NCBI RefSeq assembly: GCF_000376825.1
Contig: NZ_AQXW01000004.1
Coordinates: forward strand, 2,604,001-2,668,000
Direction of reading: 5' to 3'
DNA length: 64,000 bases
Source: Demetria terragena DSM 11295
Lineage (GTDB): Bacteria; Actinomycetota; Actinomycetes; Actinomycetales; Dermatophilaceae
Below are positions 38,935 through 47,719 of this stretch, piece by piece. Below the pieces are notes generated by a model. That model was given only the letters and a program-made list of their open reading frames with translations. It searched no databases and had not been told where the DNA came from. The number at the start of each line of letters is the position of its first letter. The first letter of the stretch is position 1. The translations under genes were made by a program, and so were the position numbers.

Positions 38935-41900
38935 GTGACCAGTCCGACCCATGACGCAGCCGACTCGGATCGCGGAACCCGAGTAGCCGAGGCTATGGCG
39001 ATCTGGCGGGCCCAGCTCACTGAGGTGGGTGGCCCCAACGCGCTGTTGTGGTACCGCGAACTCGCGCTGGGCACGCTGTCATTCACGAGTGCGCACCCTG
39101 CCGGTGTCGCCAAGATCCTGGCCGGACGATCCGTGCGCCTGTCCGACGTGGTGCGTTCACCGGAGGCGTACGCAGATGCCTGCCGTCGGGCGCGTGCAAT
39201 CCGCCGCTCCGCGCACAGGCTGGAGCGAGAGCGCGGCCTTCGGGCCTGCTATCTCGCGATCGGTATGGCCACCTGGGAGGTCCCCGCCACCTACCCTGGT
39301 CCGCCCGCGGCACCCGTACTGCTCCGCCGTGCAAACCTGCTTCCAGTTGACGTGAGTGAGACCGACTTCCTGATCGATTTCGAGCCCGGCTATGTGGCAA
39401 ACCCGGTGCTCTTGAACTACCTGAGATCAACCCGAGGGGTCGACCTCAACCCCGATGACCTGACTGCGGCGGCCAGGAACGGGTCGCCGGAAGGGGCATA
39501 CAACCTCCTGCGCAGGGCCTGCGAAGGCATCGAGGGATTCCAGGTCCGTCCGAGCCTGGTCGTCTCGACCTTCTCAACGGTGAAGTCCGCGGCCATTAAC
39601 GACCTTGCTGAGGCACAGGATTTTGCCGCGCATTCGGTCATTGCGGCGCTCGCGGGAGACCCCGAGGCCCTCACCGCGGTCGGTGCGCAGGCACCGCCGC
39701 CCGACGACGACCCAGACCTCCACGCCGAGCGCATCGTCGTCGACGCGGACGCCACCCAGCAGGCCGCCGTCGATGCTGTGGCTGCCGGATCCCACCTCGT
39801 TATTCATGGGCCGCCCGGAACGGGAAAGAGCCAGACCGCAGTCAACCTCGTGTCGACTCTTGCGGCCCAAGGGCGACGAGTACTGCTGGTGTCCGAGCGC
39901 CGCTCCGCGATCGAAACCGTCATCCGGCGGCTCGATGACGTCGGGTTGCGAGACCTGGTGCTGGACCCATGGGAGCCGGACTCGCTGGATCGTCTTCAGC
40001 GCACCCTGCAAAACGCGTCGACCTTGGAAGCGACCTGCGACGAAACAGAATTCGTACCGCCAGCACTCGTATCCGCACGAGAACAACTCGTCCAGCATCA
40101 GCATGCGATGCACGCTCCTCGGGAGCCTTGGGGGGTGTCCGTGGACGAAGCACAGACGCGGATCAGCGAACTCGCGGCGCTCCCGAGCCCGCCGCATTCA
40201 CGGGTCCGGCTCGTAGGCACCCACCTGCACGCCATCCCGGCCGAGCGGCTGGAGGAGGTGCGTTCGCGCCTGGTGGCCTTAGCCGAGCAAGGCGCCTGGT
40301 CCACAGAACCGGGCGATGATCCTTGGTACCGTGCGCGGGTCGTGGGCGAGGACCAGACCCGACGAGTACGCGTACTGGTGGAGCACCTCGCCGGTGGCGG
40401 GTTGGAGGCATACCGCCAGCGGGTGGGTGACCTCGCGGCACAAGTTGGTCTCAAACGCCCACGCACCGTCTTGGATGCCGACCATCAGCTGGATTTGATG
40501 GGCCGAGTCTTTAGGACGTTGGAGGTCTTTCGACCGGGGGTCTACGAGACGCCACTGGACCAGCTGGTGGGCGCGACCGCCCGCCGGGGCTCCGAGCGTG
40601 ACATTCGGATGAGCCTGATGGAGCGTCGCCGACTCCGCGCGCAGGCCAAAGAACTCCTCCGCCCTGGGCCGCCACCACGTGACCTGCACGGAGTGCTGGT
40701 CCGCGCGGCCGACCAGAAGCAGCAATGGCGTGAGCGCAGTGGCCCCGGTTCGGTGCCGAGCGCCCCGGCCGACGTGCTCGACGTGGAGCGCGAACACGAA
40801 GAGTTCCGCGAGGAAATCGAATGGCTCACCGCGCGGTTGGAGTCCACGCCTGAGGGTGGCGACCTCATTCATACCGACTTTGATGACCTGCAGAAGCGTC
40901 TCGAAGGACTCGCGGCCGCGGGGGACCGGCTCACGGCGGCCGCCCGCACGGTGAACGAGTGTGATGCGCTTCGTCGCGAGCACCTGGGGCCGCTCCTCGA
41001 CGATTTTGCCGACCACCGCCTCCCCGTCGAGCGGGTCCCGCACGAGTTGGACTTCGTCTGGTGGTGCTCGGTTCTGGACGAGATCAAGAGCCGCGACCCT
41101 TCCTATGGTGCGCACGACGCTGCGGGTTTGCACCGCGCTCGCGCAACCTTCGAGGAGGCTGACCGGGCGCACCTCGCCGCGACGGCACAACGTGTCGCCG
41201 AAGAAACTCAGGCGCGAATCCATCAGGCAGTCAACGATTTTCCCGAGCAGGTGAAAGTTCTTTCCTCGCTGCAGTCAGGCCCAGGTGCTGCCTGGAGGTC
41301 GCTTTTGGGTGCCGCTCCCGAGGTCCTGACGATTGCGCGTCCCTGCTGGGTCATGAGCCCATACGAAGTCGCAAGCCTGGTGCCGCCCGGGTTGTGGTTC
41401 GACGTCGTGATCTTCGACGAAGGTTCCCAATTGCTGACCGCATCAGCGATTTCGGCGATCTCTCGAGCCGACCAAGTGGTCGTGCTGGGAGACACCAAGC
41501 AACAGCCACCAGCGCCATTCCAGGTTTCTGGAGACGAAGCCACTTCCGGGCCGGGCGGGACCTCCCTGCTGGACTCGCTCCTGCCGTTGGTGCCGAACCA
41601 CACGCTGACCTGGCACTACCGCTCCGCCGATGAGCGGCTCATCGCGTTCGCTAATGCGCAGGCCTACCAGGGCGAGCTGATCACTGTCCCGCAACCGGTG
41701 CTGGAGTCGCCGGTCCGGCTTGAGGTTGTTCCGGAGGCGCAGGGGAACGGGCAGACGAGTCCGCAGGAGGTGGGGCGGGTCGTGGCGCTCGTACGCAACC
41801 ACCTGGCACACGCCCCCGATCAGTCCGTCGCGGTGGTCGCCTTCACCACGCAGCACGCTGAAGCGATCGAGGCGGCGCTGCGAAAGGCTTGCCGAGACGA

Positions 41901-42714
41901 TGAGGCGCTCGCCGCTGCATTCACGGCAGATGAGCCGCTGGAGGTCTGGACGTCCGAGGCCGCTCAGGGTCAGGAACGCGACGCGGTCCTGGTGTCCGTC
42001 GGCGCTGGCCGAGACGAACGCGGTGCCGTGACGCACCGGTTCGGGCCGCTGGGGGAGGAATGCGGCGAGCGGCGGTTGACCGTCGCGATCACCAGGGCCA
42101 GGAAGCGGCTCACCGTCATTTCGTCGGTCGCCGCGAGCGACCTTGAGCCCAACAAACTGCGCTCGCGGGGCGGGCAGATGCTGCGAGACCTGCTCGTCTA
42201 CGCGGCTGGTGAGCAAGGCGAGCGGGTGGCAGCCGATCCCAAGGCGGGCGTCTCGCGTGTGGGTGGCCGACGTCGACGGACCGCGTCAACGGGCTCGGTG
42301 CTCGACCGCCCCTTGCATCCAGCAGCAGGGGCGCCGGTGTCGCCGGTCGTCGCCGACCTCGCGACCCGACTGCGCAGCAAAGGTCTGGTGGTCCACGAGA
42401 ACTACGGCCGCTCAGTGCTCCCCGTCGATCTGGTGGTCGCCGATGCCGCCCGCCCGCACGAACCACTGGTGGCCGTCGAGACCGACGGGCCTGGGCTCGG
42501 ATCAGTACGAGGGGTCCGGGTGCGCGACCGTCTGCGCCCCGCGCGTCTGCGCGAACTGGGCTGGGCGTACGAGCGGGTGTGGACGGTTGATGTCTTCCGC
42601 GACCCCGCCCGGGACGTGGCGCGAATCCAGTCGCTAGTCGAGAGGCTGTCCCGCGAACGCGGTCAACGTGAGCATCCGGAGCGATGCGACCCTGCGCCAG
42701 AGGACCCAGCATGA
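38935..42714 (+). CDS. Large SF1 helicase with C-terminal nuclease-like domain
   Basis: About 1,259 residues. Domains: an N-terminal DUF4011-type region (about 1-280), Walker A HGPPGTGKSQT near 292, a long insertion with coiled-coil (about 440-740), Walker B VIFDEGSQL near 825, DNA2/NAM7-type motifs WHYRSADERLIAF and QGQERDAVLVSVGAGR, and a C-terminal Vsr/DUF559-like nuclease fold (about 1140-1235) with PVDLVVAD and VAVETDGPG. Such proteins are found near defence or DNA-repair genes, yet none is beside it. The start is uncertain (GTG 38914 or 38860 possible). It overlaps the 60-residue gene by four bases. Confidence 0.85.
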   Translation: MTSPTHDAADSDRGTRVAEAMAIWRAQLTEVGGPNALLWYRELALGTLSFTSAHPAGVAKILAGRSVRLSDVVRSPEAYADACRRARAIRRSAHRLERERGLRACYLAIGMATWEVPATYPGPPAAPVLLRRANLLPVDVSETDFLIDFEPGYVANPVLLNYLRSTRGVDLNPDDLTAAARNGSPEGAYNLLRRACEGIEGFQVRPSLVVSTFSTVKSAAINDLAEAQDFAAHSVIAALAGDPEALTAVGAQAPPPDDDPDLHAERIVVDADATQQAAVDAVAAGSHLVIHGPPGTGKSQTAVNLVSTLAAQGRRVLLVSERRSAIETVIRRLDDVGLRDLVLDPWEPDSLDRLQRTLQNASTLEATCDETEFVPPALVSAREQLVQHQHAMHAPREPWGVSVDEAQTRISELAALPSPPHSRVRLVGTHLHAIPAERLEEVRSRLVALAEQGAWSTEPGDDPWYRARVVGEDQTRRVRVLVEHLAGGGLEAYRQRVGDLAAQVGLKRPRTVLDADHQLDLMGRVFRTLEVFRPGVYETPLDQLVGATARRGSERDIRMSLMERRRLRAQAKELLRPGPPPRDLHGVLVRAADQKQQWRERSGPGSVPSAPADVLDVEREHEEFREEIEWLTARLESTPEGGDLIHTDFDDLQKRLEGLAAAGDRLTAAARTVNECDALRREHLGPLLDDFADHRLPVERVPHELDFVWWCSVLDEIKSRDPSYGAHDAAGLHRARATFEEADRAHLAATAQRVAEETQARIHQAVNDFPEQVKVLSSLQSGPGAAWRSLLGAAPEVLTIARPCWVMSPYEVASLVPPGLWFDVVIFDEGSQLLTASAISAISRADQVVVLGDTKQQPPAPFQVSGDEATSGPGGTSLLDSLLPLVPNHTLTWHYRSADERLIAFANAQAYQGELITVPQPVLESPVRLEVVPEAQGNGQTSPQEVGRVVALVRNHLAHAPDQSVAVVAFTTQHAEAIEAALRKACRDDEALAAAFTADEPLEVWTSEAAQGQERDAVLVSVGAGRDERGAVTHRFGPLGEECGERRLTVAITRARKRLTVISSVAASDLEPNKLRSRGGQMLRDLLVYAAGEQGERVAADPKAGVSRVGGRRRRTASTGSVLDRPLHPAAGAPVSPVVADLATRLRSKGLVVHENYGRSVLPVDLVVADAARPHEPLVAVETDGPGLGSVRGVRVRDRLRPARLRELGWAYERVWTVDVFRDPARDVARIQSLVERLSRERGQREHPERCDPAPEDPA

Positions 42715-42893
42715 GCCCGGCGACGGATCGTCCGCGCCGCGCGGTGCGTCCCGCGACCGGCGGCACCACGCAGCGGGGTGGTGCACCTGAGCAAACATCG
42801 GATGACCTCGACGCCGAAGCGACGGCCACAGATCAGCAGGATGAGGACCATGCGCGGTGGCTGCAAGAGCAGCGCCCGCCCCACTGGGAGTGA
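42711..42893 (+). CDS. 60-residue acidic protein coupled to the helicase-nuclease
   Basis: The ATG lies in the helicase stop (ATGA), so the two are co-translated. The sequence starts basic (MSPATDRPRRAVRPATGG), is acidic in the middle (DDLDAEATATDQQDEDH), and ends ARWLQEQRPPHWE. The tail WLxEQRPPHW looks like a recurrent signature of small actinobacterial proteins, whose function I do not know. It is followed by a strong bidirectional hairpin. It may be a partner of the helicase; that is inference from coupling. Confidence 0.75.
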   Translation: MSPATDRPRRAVRPATGGTTQRGGAPEQTSDDLDAEATATDQQDEDHARWLQEQRPPHWE

Positions 42894-42905
42894 TCTGCAC
42901 GTGCG

Positions 42906-42943
42906 AAAGGCCCAGATGACCGGCGACGGTCATCTGGGCCTTT
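42906..42943. terminator. Bidirectional terminator between helicase operon and mscL
   Basis: A perfect 16-bp stem AAAGGCCCAGATGACC with its complement and a 6-base loop (GGCGAC), with A-run and T-run at the two ends, so it can end transcripts from both sides (42893 plus; 42981 minus). Confidence 0.9.
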
Positions 42944-42980
42944 GCGGTGTCACCCGTTCACAAGGACGGGCTCACAGGGT

Positions 42981-43370
42981 TCAGTTGCGGCGGGTGCGCA
43001 GTTCGTCGCGGATCTCGGTGAGGAGCTCGAGCTCGGTCGGCTCGATGACTTCCTCGACACCGGCCTTGCGGCGCTCGTTGATCTTGTTCATGGGAACCAC
43101 GACGAGGAAGTAGACCACTGCCGCGGTCATGACGAAGACGATGACGGAGTTAATGATCATCGAGAAGTCGACGAAAGTCTTGGCATTGCCGGACCGGATC
43201 TCGAATCCGAGTCCCTTGGAGTTAGCGCCACCGAAGCTGTTCAGTAGCGGGGTGATGACGGCGCTGACGAAGGTGTTGACGACAGCGGTGAACGCGGTAC
43301 CGATAACGACGGCGACCGCGAGGTCGACGATGTTGCCGCGCATAAGGAACTCTTTGAAGCCCTTCAGCAT
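42981..43370 (-). CDS. mscL: Large-conductance mechanosensitive channel MscL
   Basis: 129 residues. MLKGFKEFLMRGNIVDLAVAVVIGTAF is the standard start; helices at about 15-43 and 68-92 form the pore, with a C-terminal helix (EEVIEPTELELLTEIRDELR). It opens under membrane tension to release solutes on osmotic downshift. GGAGA lies before the ATG at 43370. A longer frame to 43448 has no family similarity. Confidence 0.96.
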   Translation of the reverse strand: MLKGFKEFLMRGNIVDLAVAVVIGTAFTAVVNTFVSAVITPLLNSFGGANSKGLGFEIRSGNAKTFVDFSMIINSVIVFVMTAAVVYFLVVVPMNKINERRKAGVEEVIEPTELELLTEIRDELRTRRN

Positions 43371-43491
43371 GGTTTCTCCTGGTGTGAGTGACGAACTAGA
43401 CCGTCGAGAAGGTAACCACATGAATCCCGCCACGTAAATTTGAAACACGGCGCGTCGCCTGCATCGTTCGTGCTATAGGTCGGGTTCCGGT

Positions 43492-44121
43492 TCAGCGACG
43501 AACGGCCAACGCCACCATCAGTGAGCCTGCGCCACCCACTCCAGAGGCCTGTGCCTGCGCGATTGCAGCCGCTTCGCGTCCGTTGACGGCAAGCAGGATG
43601 CTCCCGCCGGAAGGGCCCTTCCACGCCGAATCGGACGAAGGTGTGGTCATGCCCACGATTTGGGCGCTTCGAGCGGGCGCGGCGCCCGTGGGGGCCAGGA
43701 CGTCGACTTGGTCCCCGACGCGAAGAACCTGGGTCAGAGACGGGTCGCTGAGCGGCATGGACACCACCACATCCCCATCGGTCGCGGGAAGGGTGCGTCG
43801 CTCGATCAGCCGTGTCGCCGTCACCGGCGCGCCCGACCGAATCGGTCCGAGCGCGCGACGCCCGACCACCTGACGGGTAGATAGCCGGTCCGTCGGAACA
43901 GCCAACGTCGGCCACTGGACCCTGGTCAGGTCATCAGACGTGATCTCAGCGCCAGCCGGAAGGTCACGTGCGGCGACCAGCACCTGAACCGTGGCCGGCG
44001 CAGCCGGACGCATCGCGGACAACCCGACGACGACCGCCGCGCCGACCAGAACAGCCGCCAGGAGGCGGCGGAGCCGAAGCCGATGCCACTCGGCTTTGCG
44101 GACGTTTCGGCCCTGGCTCAT
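43492..44121 (-). CDS. SAF-domain membrane protein (CpaB/RcpC-like)
   Basis: 209 residues: a basic N-terminus, one membrane helix (about 21-37), a SAF domain (about 42-105, VLVAARDLPAGAEITSDDL), and an RcpC-like domain (about 120-205, LRVGDQVDVLAPTG). It resembles CpaB/RcpC of Flp pilus assembly, but no pilus genes are in the window. Its ATG overlaps the stop of the MTA phosphorylase gene by four bases (ATGA), so they are coupled; this pairing is odd. Confidence 0.85.
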   Translation of the reverse strand: MSQGRNVRKAEWHRLRLRRLLAAVLVGAAVVVGLSAMRPAAPATVQVLVAARDLPAGAEITSDDLTRVQWPTLAVPTDRLSTRQVVGRRALGPIRSGAPVTATRLIERRTLPATDGDVVVSMPLSDPSLTQVLRVGDQVDVLAPTGAAPARSAQIVGMTTPSSDSAWKGPSGGSILLAVNGREAAAIAQAQASGVGGAGSLMVALAVRR

Positions 44122-44954
44122 GGCAGCGGGAACGGAACAGTGACCCCGTCGAGGGCGCGACGGCACGAGCAGGTGGCGGTGTCGTCAGGCTCCGGAGCAG
44201 GCAGGGCACAGATCGTGGTGCGTACGGCAGCCTTCAGTGCGTCGATCGACCGGGCGAACTCGGCAAGGACCGCCTCGTGGCTGACCGGCTCTTGGCCTTC
44301 GACACCGGCATCGTGGTCAGTGACCAGGCACGCCGTGGAGTAACAGAGGGCAAGCTCGCGGGCGATGGATGCTTCCGGCATTCCGGTCATACCCACCACG
44401 GTGCCGCCGATTGACCGGTGCCAGCGCGACTCAGCCCGAGTGGAGAAGCGGGGCCCATTGATCACGACCAAGGTCCCCTGGGCAACCGCGGACAGCCCAA
44501 CGCGGCTGGCGCCATCGACCATTGCCGCGCGCGAGGTCGGGCAGTAGGGGTCGGCGAAACCCACGTGGACCGCGGCGCCGGCATCGGCGTAGACCGTGTG
44601 AGCGCGTCCCCATGTGCGGTCGATCACCTGATCGGGCACAACCAGCGTGCCGGGTCCGTGCTCCGGAACGAGCGAGCCCACCGCGCACGGCGCCAGCACT
44701 TGGCGAACACCGAGGGAGCGCAGCGCCCAGAGGTTGGCGCGATAGGGCACCTCATGGGCGCTGAACCGATGCCCTTGGCCATGTCGGGCCAGGAAGGCCA
44801 CCCGACGACCGTCGATCTCGCCAACCGCGATGTCGTCACTGGGCGGGCCGTACGGCGTCTCGACGGGATAGCGCTCAACGTCGGTGAGGAAGGAGTAGAA
44901 GCCGGAGCCGCCAATCACGGCGATGTCGGCCACGGGCCCGGGTGCGTCAGTCAT
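44118..44954 (-). CDS. 5'-methylthioadenosine phosphorylase (MtnP-like)
   Basis: 278 residues. The fold is a purine nucleoside phosphorylase: IAVIGGSGFYSF, VAFLARHGQGHRFSAHEVPYRANLWAL, VVINGPRFSTRAESRWHRSIGG, and MTGMPEASIARELALCY. It cleaves methylthioadenosine with phosphate in methionine salvage. The end carries three Cys (TCSC). The gene is coupled to the SAF gene. It lies in the neighbourhood that, in mycobacteria, sits between galU and mscL. Confidence 0.9.
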   Translation of the reverse strand: MTDAPGPVADIAVIGGSGFYSFLTDVERYPVETPYGPPSDDIAVGEIDGRRVAFLARHGQGHRFSAHEVPYRANLWALRSLGVRQVLAPCAVGSLVPEHGPGTLVVPDQVIDRTWGRAHTVYADAGAAVHVGFADPYCPTSRAAMVDGASRVGLSAVAQGTLVVINGPRFSTRAESRWHRSIGGTVVGMTGMPEASIARELALCYSTACLVTDHDAGVEGQEPVSHEAVLAEFARSIDALKAAVRTTICALPAPEPDDTATCSCRRALDGVTVPFPLP

Positions 44955-45065
44955 GGCGGTGACGCTACCGAGTCACCCGGTCAGTCAGAACAGTGCTGGA
45001 CATCCTGTGGATGATCGGGCACCGCCATCCACGCCTGTGGACGAAGCCTTATCGGGCGGAGACCG

Positions 45066-45449
45066 CTAGCTCGCAGACGTCGATGCACTACTCGCGGAGG
45101 ACGACGATGAGGACGACGAGGATGAAGAACTTGTCGAGGACCCGGCGTCTTTCGAGGACCCTGAGTCCTTCGAGGACCCAGCGTCTTTCGAAGACCCGGA
45201 ATCCTTCGAGGACCCAGCATCTTTCGAAGACCCGGAATCCTTCGAGGAACTGGTCTCGGTCTTGGTGCTCTTGTCTCGGCTGTCGTTGCGGTAGAAGCCC
45301 GATCCCTTGAACACCACACCGACCGAGCCCCATACCTTGCGCAGTCGCCCCGAGCACTCCGGGCATTCGGTCAGCGGGTCGTCGCTGAATGACTGTCGGA
45401 TCTCGAACTGATGGCCGCACTGAGTGCAGGCATAGGGGTAGGTGGGCAT
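45066..45449 (-). CDS. FmdB-type zinc ribbon protein with Ser-rich repeat tail
   Basis: 127 residues from MPTYPYACTQCG. The zinc ribbon has CTQCG and CPECSG and the family segment FEIRQSFSDDPLTECPEC. From about 65 on, the protein is low complexity: the unit SSKDSG/SSKDAG repeats about seven times and a poly-Ser run follows, ending STSAS. The DNA shows a matching 36-bp pattern of two alternating units. The tail is disordered and likely to vary in length between strains. FmdB proteins are thought to act as regulators. Confidence 0.85.
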   Translation of the reverse strand: MPTYPYACTQCGHQFEIRQSFSDDPLTECPECSGRLRKVWGSVGVVFKGSGFYRNDSRDKSTKTETSSSKDSGSSKDAGSSKDSGSSKDAGSSKDSGSSKDAGSSTSSSSSSSSSSSSASSASTSAS

Positions 45450-45479
45450 GCTCAACCTTCGCAGAGGTAGTTCTTAAGT

Positions 45480-45501
45480 GCGGCGCCGGATGAGGCGCCG
45501 C
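45480..45501. terminator. Short GC hairpin between antiporter and FmdB gene
   Basis: GCGGCGCC and its complement GGCGCCGC form an 8-bp stem with a 6-base loop, seven bases beyond the antiporter stop on the minus strand. There is no T-tract, so termination is not certain. Confidence 0.4.
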
Positions 45502-45507
45502 TACAGA

Positions 45508-47037
45508 TTACCCCTCGCCGGAGGAGTGCCAGCCCGCGAGGCGCCCATCTCGACTTATCGCCTGAATGCGTTTGAGCGCCGCACTGCGGGACTGGGCTGT
45601 CGTGACCACCAACATCTGGTCGCCGTGCCGCAGGACGGTACGCCGCTCTGGGACAAAGGAATCCCCGTCACGGACGATCAACGTCACGTCGGCACCAGGC
45701 GGGAGGCGCAACTCGAAAACCTCAACCCCATGCAGTTTTGACGCCGGGCCGATCGAGGCCTGCAGGAGGTGGGCGTCCAAGTCATCCAGGGCGGTCGACT
45801 CGACATCGACGTCATACGTTGGGGTGCCTTGTTCTAGGCCCAGCACGCGGGTGATCCAGGGCAGGGTCGGCGCCTGCACCAAGGTAAAGATGATGACCAG
45901 GACGAACACCAGGTCAAACATCCAGGACGTACCGGGGGTGTCGAGCGTGAGTGGCACTGTGGCCAGGACGACGGGTACCGCACCGCGCAACCCGGACCAC
46001 GACAGAAACGCCTGCTCGCGGAGGGTGTAGTCGGACCCGGCCAGGCTCGCCAGGACGGACAGCGGTCGGGCCACGAGCAGGAGCACCGTGCCGATCACTA
46101 GGGCGGGGATAATTTGATCGACCAAGCGGCCGGGGGAGGCCAGCAAGCCCAGCATCACGAAGAGGCCGATCTGCGCTAGCCACCCGAACGCCTGCGAGAT
46201 GCCACGAAACGCTTGGCGGTGCGGCAGTTTGAGATTGCCGAGGACCAGCGCGCAAACATAAGTCGCCAGGAAACCGCTGGAATGCAGAAGGTCACCCACG
46301 GCGTAGGCGAGCACGGTCACGGCCACGACGGCCAGGGAGAACAGGCCCGATGAGCCCGGAGCGACCCACCGCAGGAGCCGGCCTAGGACCTGGCCGAGAA
46401 CCAAGCCAATGATGGCGCCGCCCGCGAGCTCCAGCGCCGCCTCGACGCCGACCACCCACCAACCCTGATGCTCAACACCGGGTGTCGCCTGTGAGGCGAG
46501 GGCGACCACGAGCAGCACGACTGGCGCGTCGTTGAAGCCCGACTCGGCCTCGAGCACGCCGGACAGTCGTCGTGGCAGGGGCACTCGGCGGAGCACCGAG
46601 AACACCGCAGCGGCATCGGTCGAGGCGAGGATGGCGCCCAGGAGAAGGGCGATGGACCAGGGCAAGTCGAGCAGGTAGTAGGCGGCGCCTGCGACGACCG
46701 CCACGGAGACCACGACACCGATCGTGGACAACAGGGCAGCCGGCAGGATCGCGCTCTTGATGTCATCCCACTCGGTGGTAAGCCCGCCTTCGCTGAGGAT
46801 CAACACCAAAGCGCCGAGGCCGATCGAGTGGGCCAACGCCGAGTTTTCAAAGCTAATGCCGAACCCAGCCTCACCCAGCGCCATGCCAATCGCGAGGTAC
46901 AGCAACAGGGTTGGGAGGCCGGAGCGGGTGGCAAGCCGAACAGCCGCGACCGAAACCAAGAGGACCAGCGCCCCGACAAGGAGCAGATTGGTGAGTTCTT
47001 CGGTCAGCCCGACGGTCACGGTAGGGAGACTCAGCAT
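45508..47037 (-). CDS. Cation/proton antiporter with TrkA_C domain (CvrA/NhaP2-like)
   Basis: 509 residues: about 12 membrane helices of the CPA1 type (LYLAIGMALGEAG; ASTDAAAVFSVLRRVPLPRRL; LEAESGFNDAPVVLLVV, with the conserved Asp motif) over 1-400, then a cytoplasmic RCK/TrkA_C domain (about 425-500, GVEVFELRLPPGADVTLIVRDG). It exports K+ or Na+ in exchange for H+, gated by nucleotide or ion binding to the C-domain. It ends near the FmdB gene. Confidence 0.92.
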   Translation of the reverse strand: MLSLPTVTVGLTEELTNLLLVGALVLLVSVAAVRLATRSGLPTLLLYLAIGMALGEAGFGISFENSALAHSIGLGALVLILSEGGLTTEWDDIKSAILPAALLSTIGVVVSVAVVAGAAYYLLDLPWSIALLLGAILASTDAAAVFSVLRRVPLPRRLSGVLEAESGFNDAPVVLLVVALASQATPGVEHQGWWVVGVEAALELAGGAIIGLVLGQVLGRLLRWVAPGSSGLFSLAVVAVTVLAYAVGDLLHSSGFLATYVCALVLGNLKLPHRQAFRGISQAFGWLAQIGLFVMLGLLASPGRLVDQIIPALVIGTVLLLVARPLSVLASLAGSDYTLREQAFLSWSGLRGAVPVVLATVPLTLDTPGTSWMFDLVFVLVIIFTLVQAPTLPWITRVLGLEQGTPTYDVDVESTALDDLDAHLLQASIGPASKLHGVEVFELRLPPGADVTLIVRDGDSFVPERRTVLRHGDQMLVVTTAQSRSAALKRIQAISRDGRLAGWHSSGEG

Positions 47038-47078
47038 GGGAAGTCTCCTCTCAGGCTGCGGATGGTGCGCCTAGTTTC

Positions 47079-47663
47079 TCAGGGCGGCCACGGCCATGTC
47101 GCGAAGGTACACAGACCGACGCTGGCGGTGACGACCGCATCGACGGGAAGGTCGTGGTTTTCGACCGGGACCGTTGCGGTGAACTCATCGTCGTGAACCA
47201 GCGCGATTCTCGGTACTGACGCCGGGACGCGGGGCATCACCCGGTCGTAACACCCGCCGCCTTGACCCAGGCGCAGCCCGTTCTCGGCGACGGCGAGCGC
47301 GGGCAGGATGAGCAGGGAGGCGGTGCGTACGGCCTCGATGCCAAGCGGCTCACTGCCGTCCTCGTGGCGCGACCAATCGAGATCGAGGTCGGCAAGGACC
47401 ACCGGAAGGATGAGATCGAGCCCACGGGAGCGGACCGTCGCATTGAGCACCTCCGTCGGCACTTCGGACGGCCGGGAGACGAACGAGGTGACGACGGCAC
47501 CCGTCGGGAGCCTGTCCAAGACGGGAGCCAGGTGATCGCGCACGTCCTCGGCATGACGAACTCGTGCGTCGAGCGAGGTTGCCTCAGCTCGGTGTCGCCG
47601 GCGCTCGCGAATGAGGCGCCGGGCAGCAGACTTGTCCGGGGGAAGGTGGATGCGCTCTGGCAT
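47079..47663 (-). CDS. 5-formyltetrahydrofolate cyclo-ligase
   Basis: 194 residues. Motifs KSAARRLIRERRR near the start (ATP binding), VTSFVSRPSEVPTE, and the signature ENGLRLGQGGGCYDRVM identify 5-FTHF cyclo-ligase. It converts 5-formyl- to 5,10-methenyl-THF with ATP. It is divergent from galU, as in mycobacteria. Confidence 0.93.
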   Translation of the reverse strand: MPERIHLPPDKSAARRLIRERRRHRAEATSLDARVRHAEDVRDHLAPVLDRLPTGAVVTSFVSRPSEVPTEVLNATVRSRGLDLILPVVLADLDLDWSRHEDGSEPLGIEAVRTASLLILPALAVAENGLRLGQGGGCYDRVMPRVPASVPRIALVHDDEFTATVPVENHDLPVDAVVTASVGLCTFATWPWPP

Positions 47664-47719
47664 GGACCTAGTGTGCCCGCGTTGCTCGACGCGGCGGATC
47701 GCCCGGTTAGCCTGTTGGC

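Noticed and set aside
40279-41223. Minus-strand frame inside the helicase-nuclease
   Set aside because: Antisense shadow of the coiled-coil insertion; no family features.
45100-45260. CRISPR-like array in the FmdB gene
   Set aside because: The repeats are in-frame 18-bp units encoding SSKDSG/SSKDAG without spacers.
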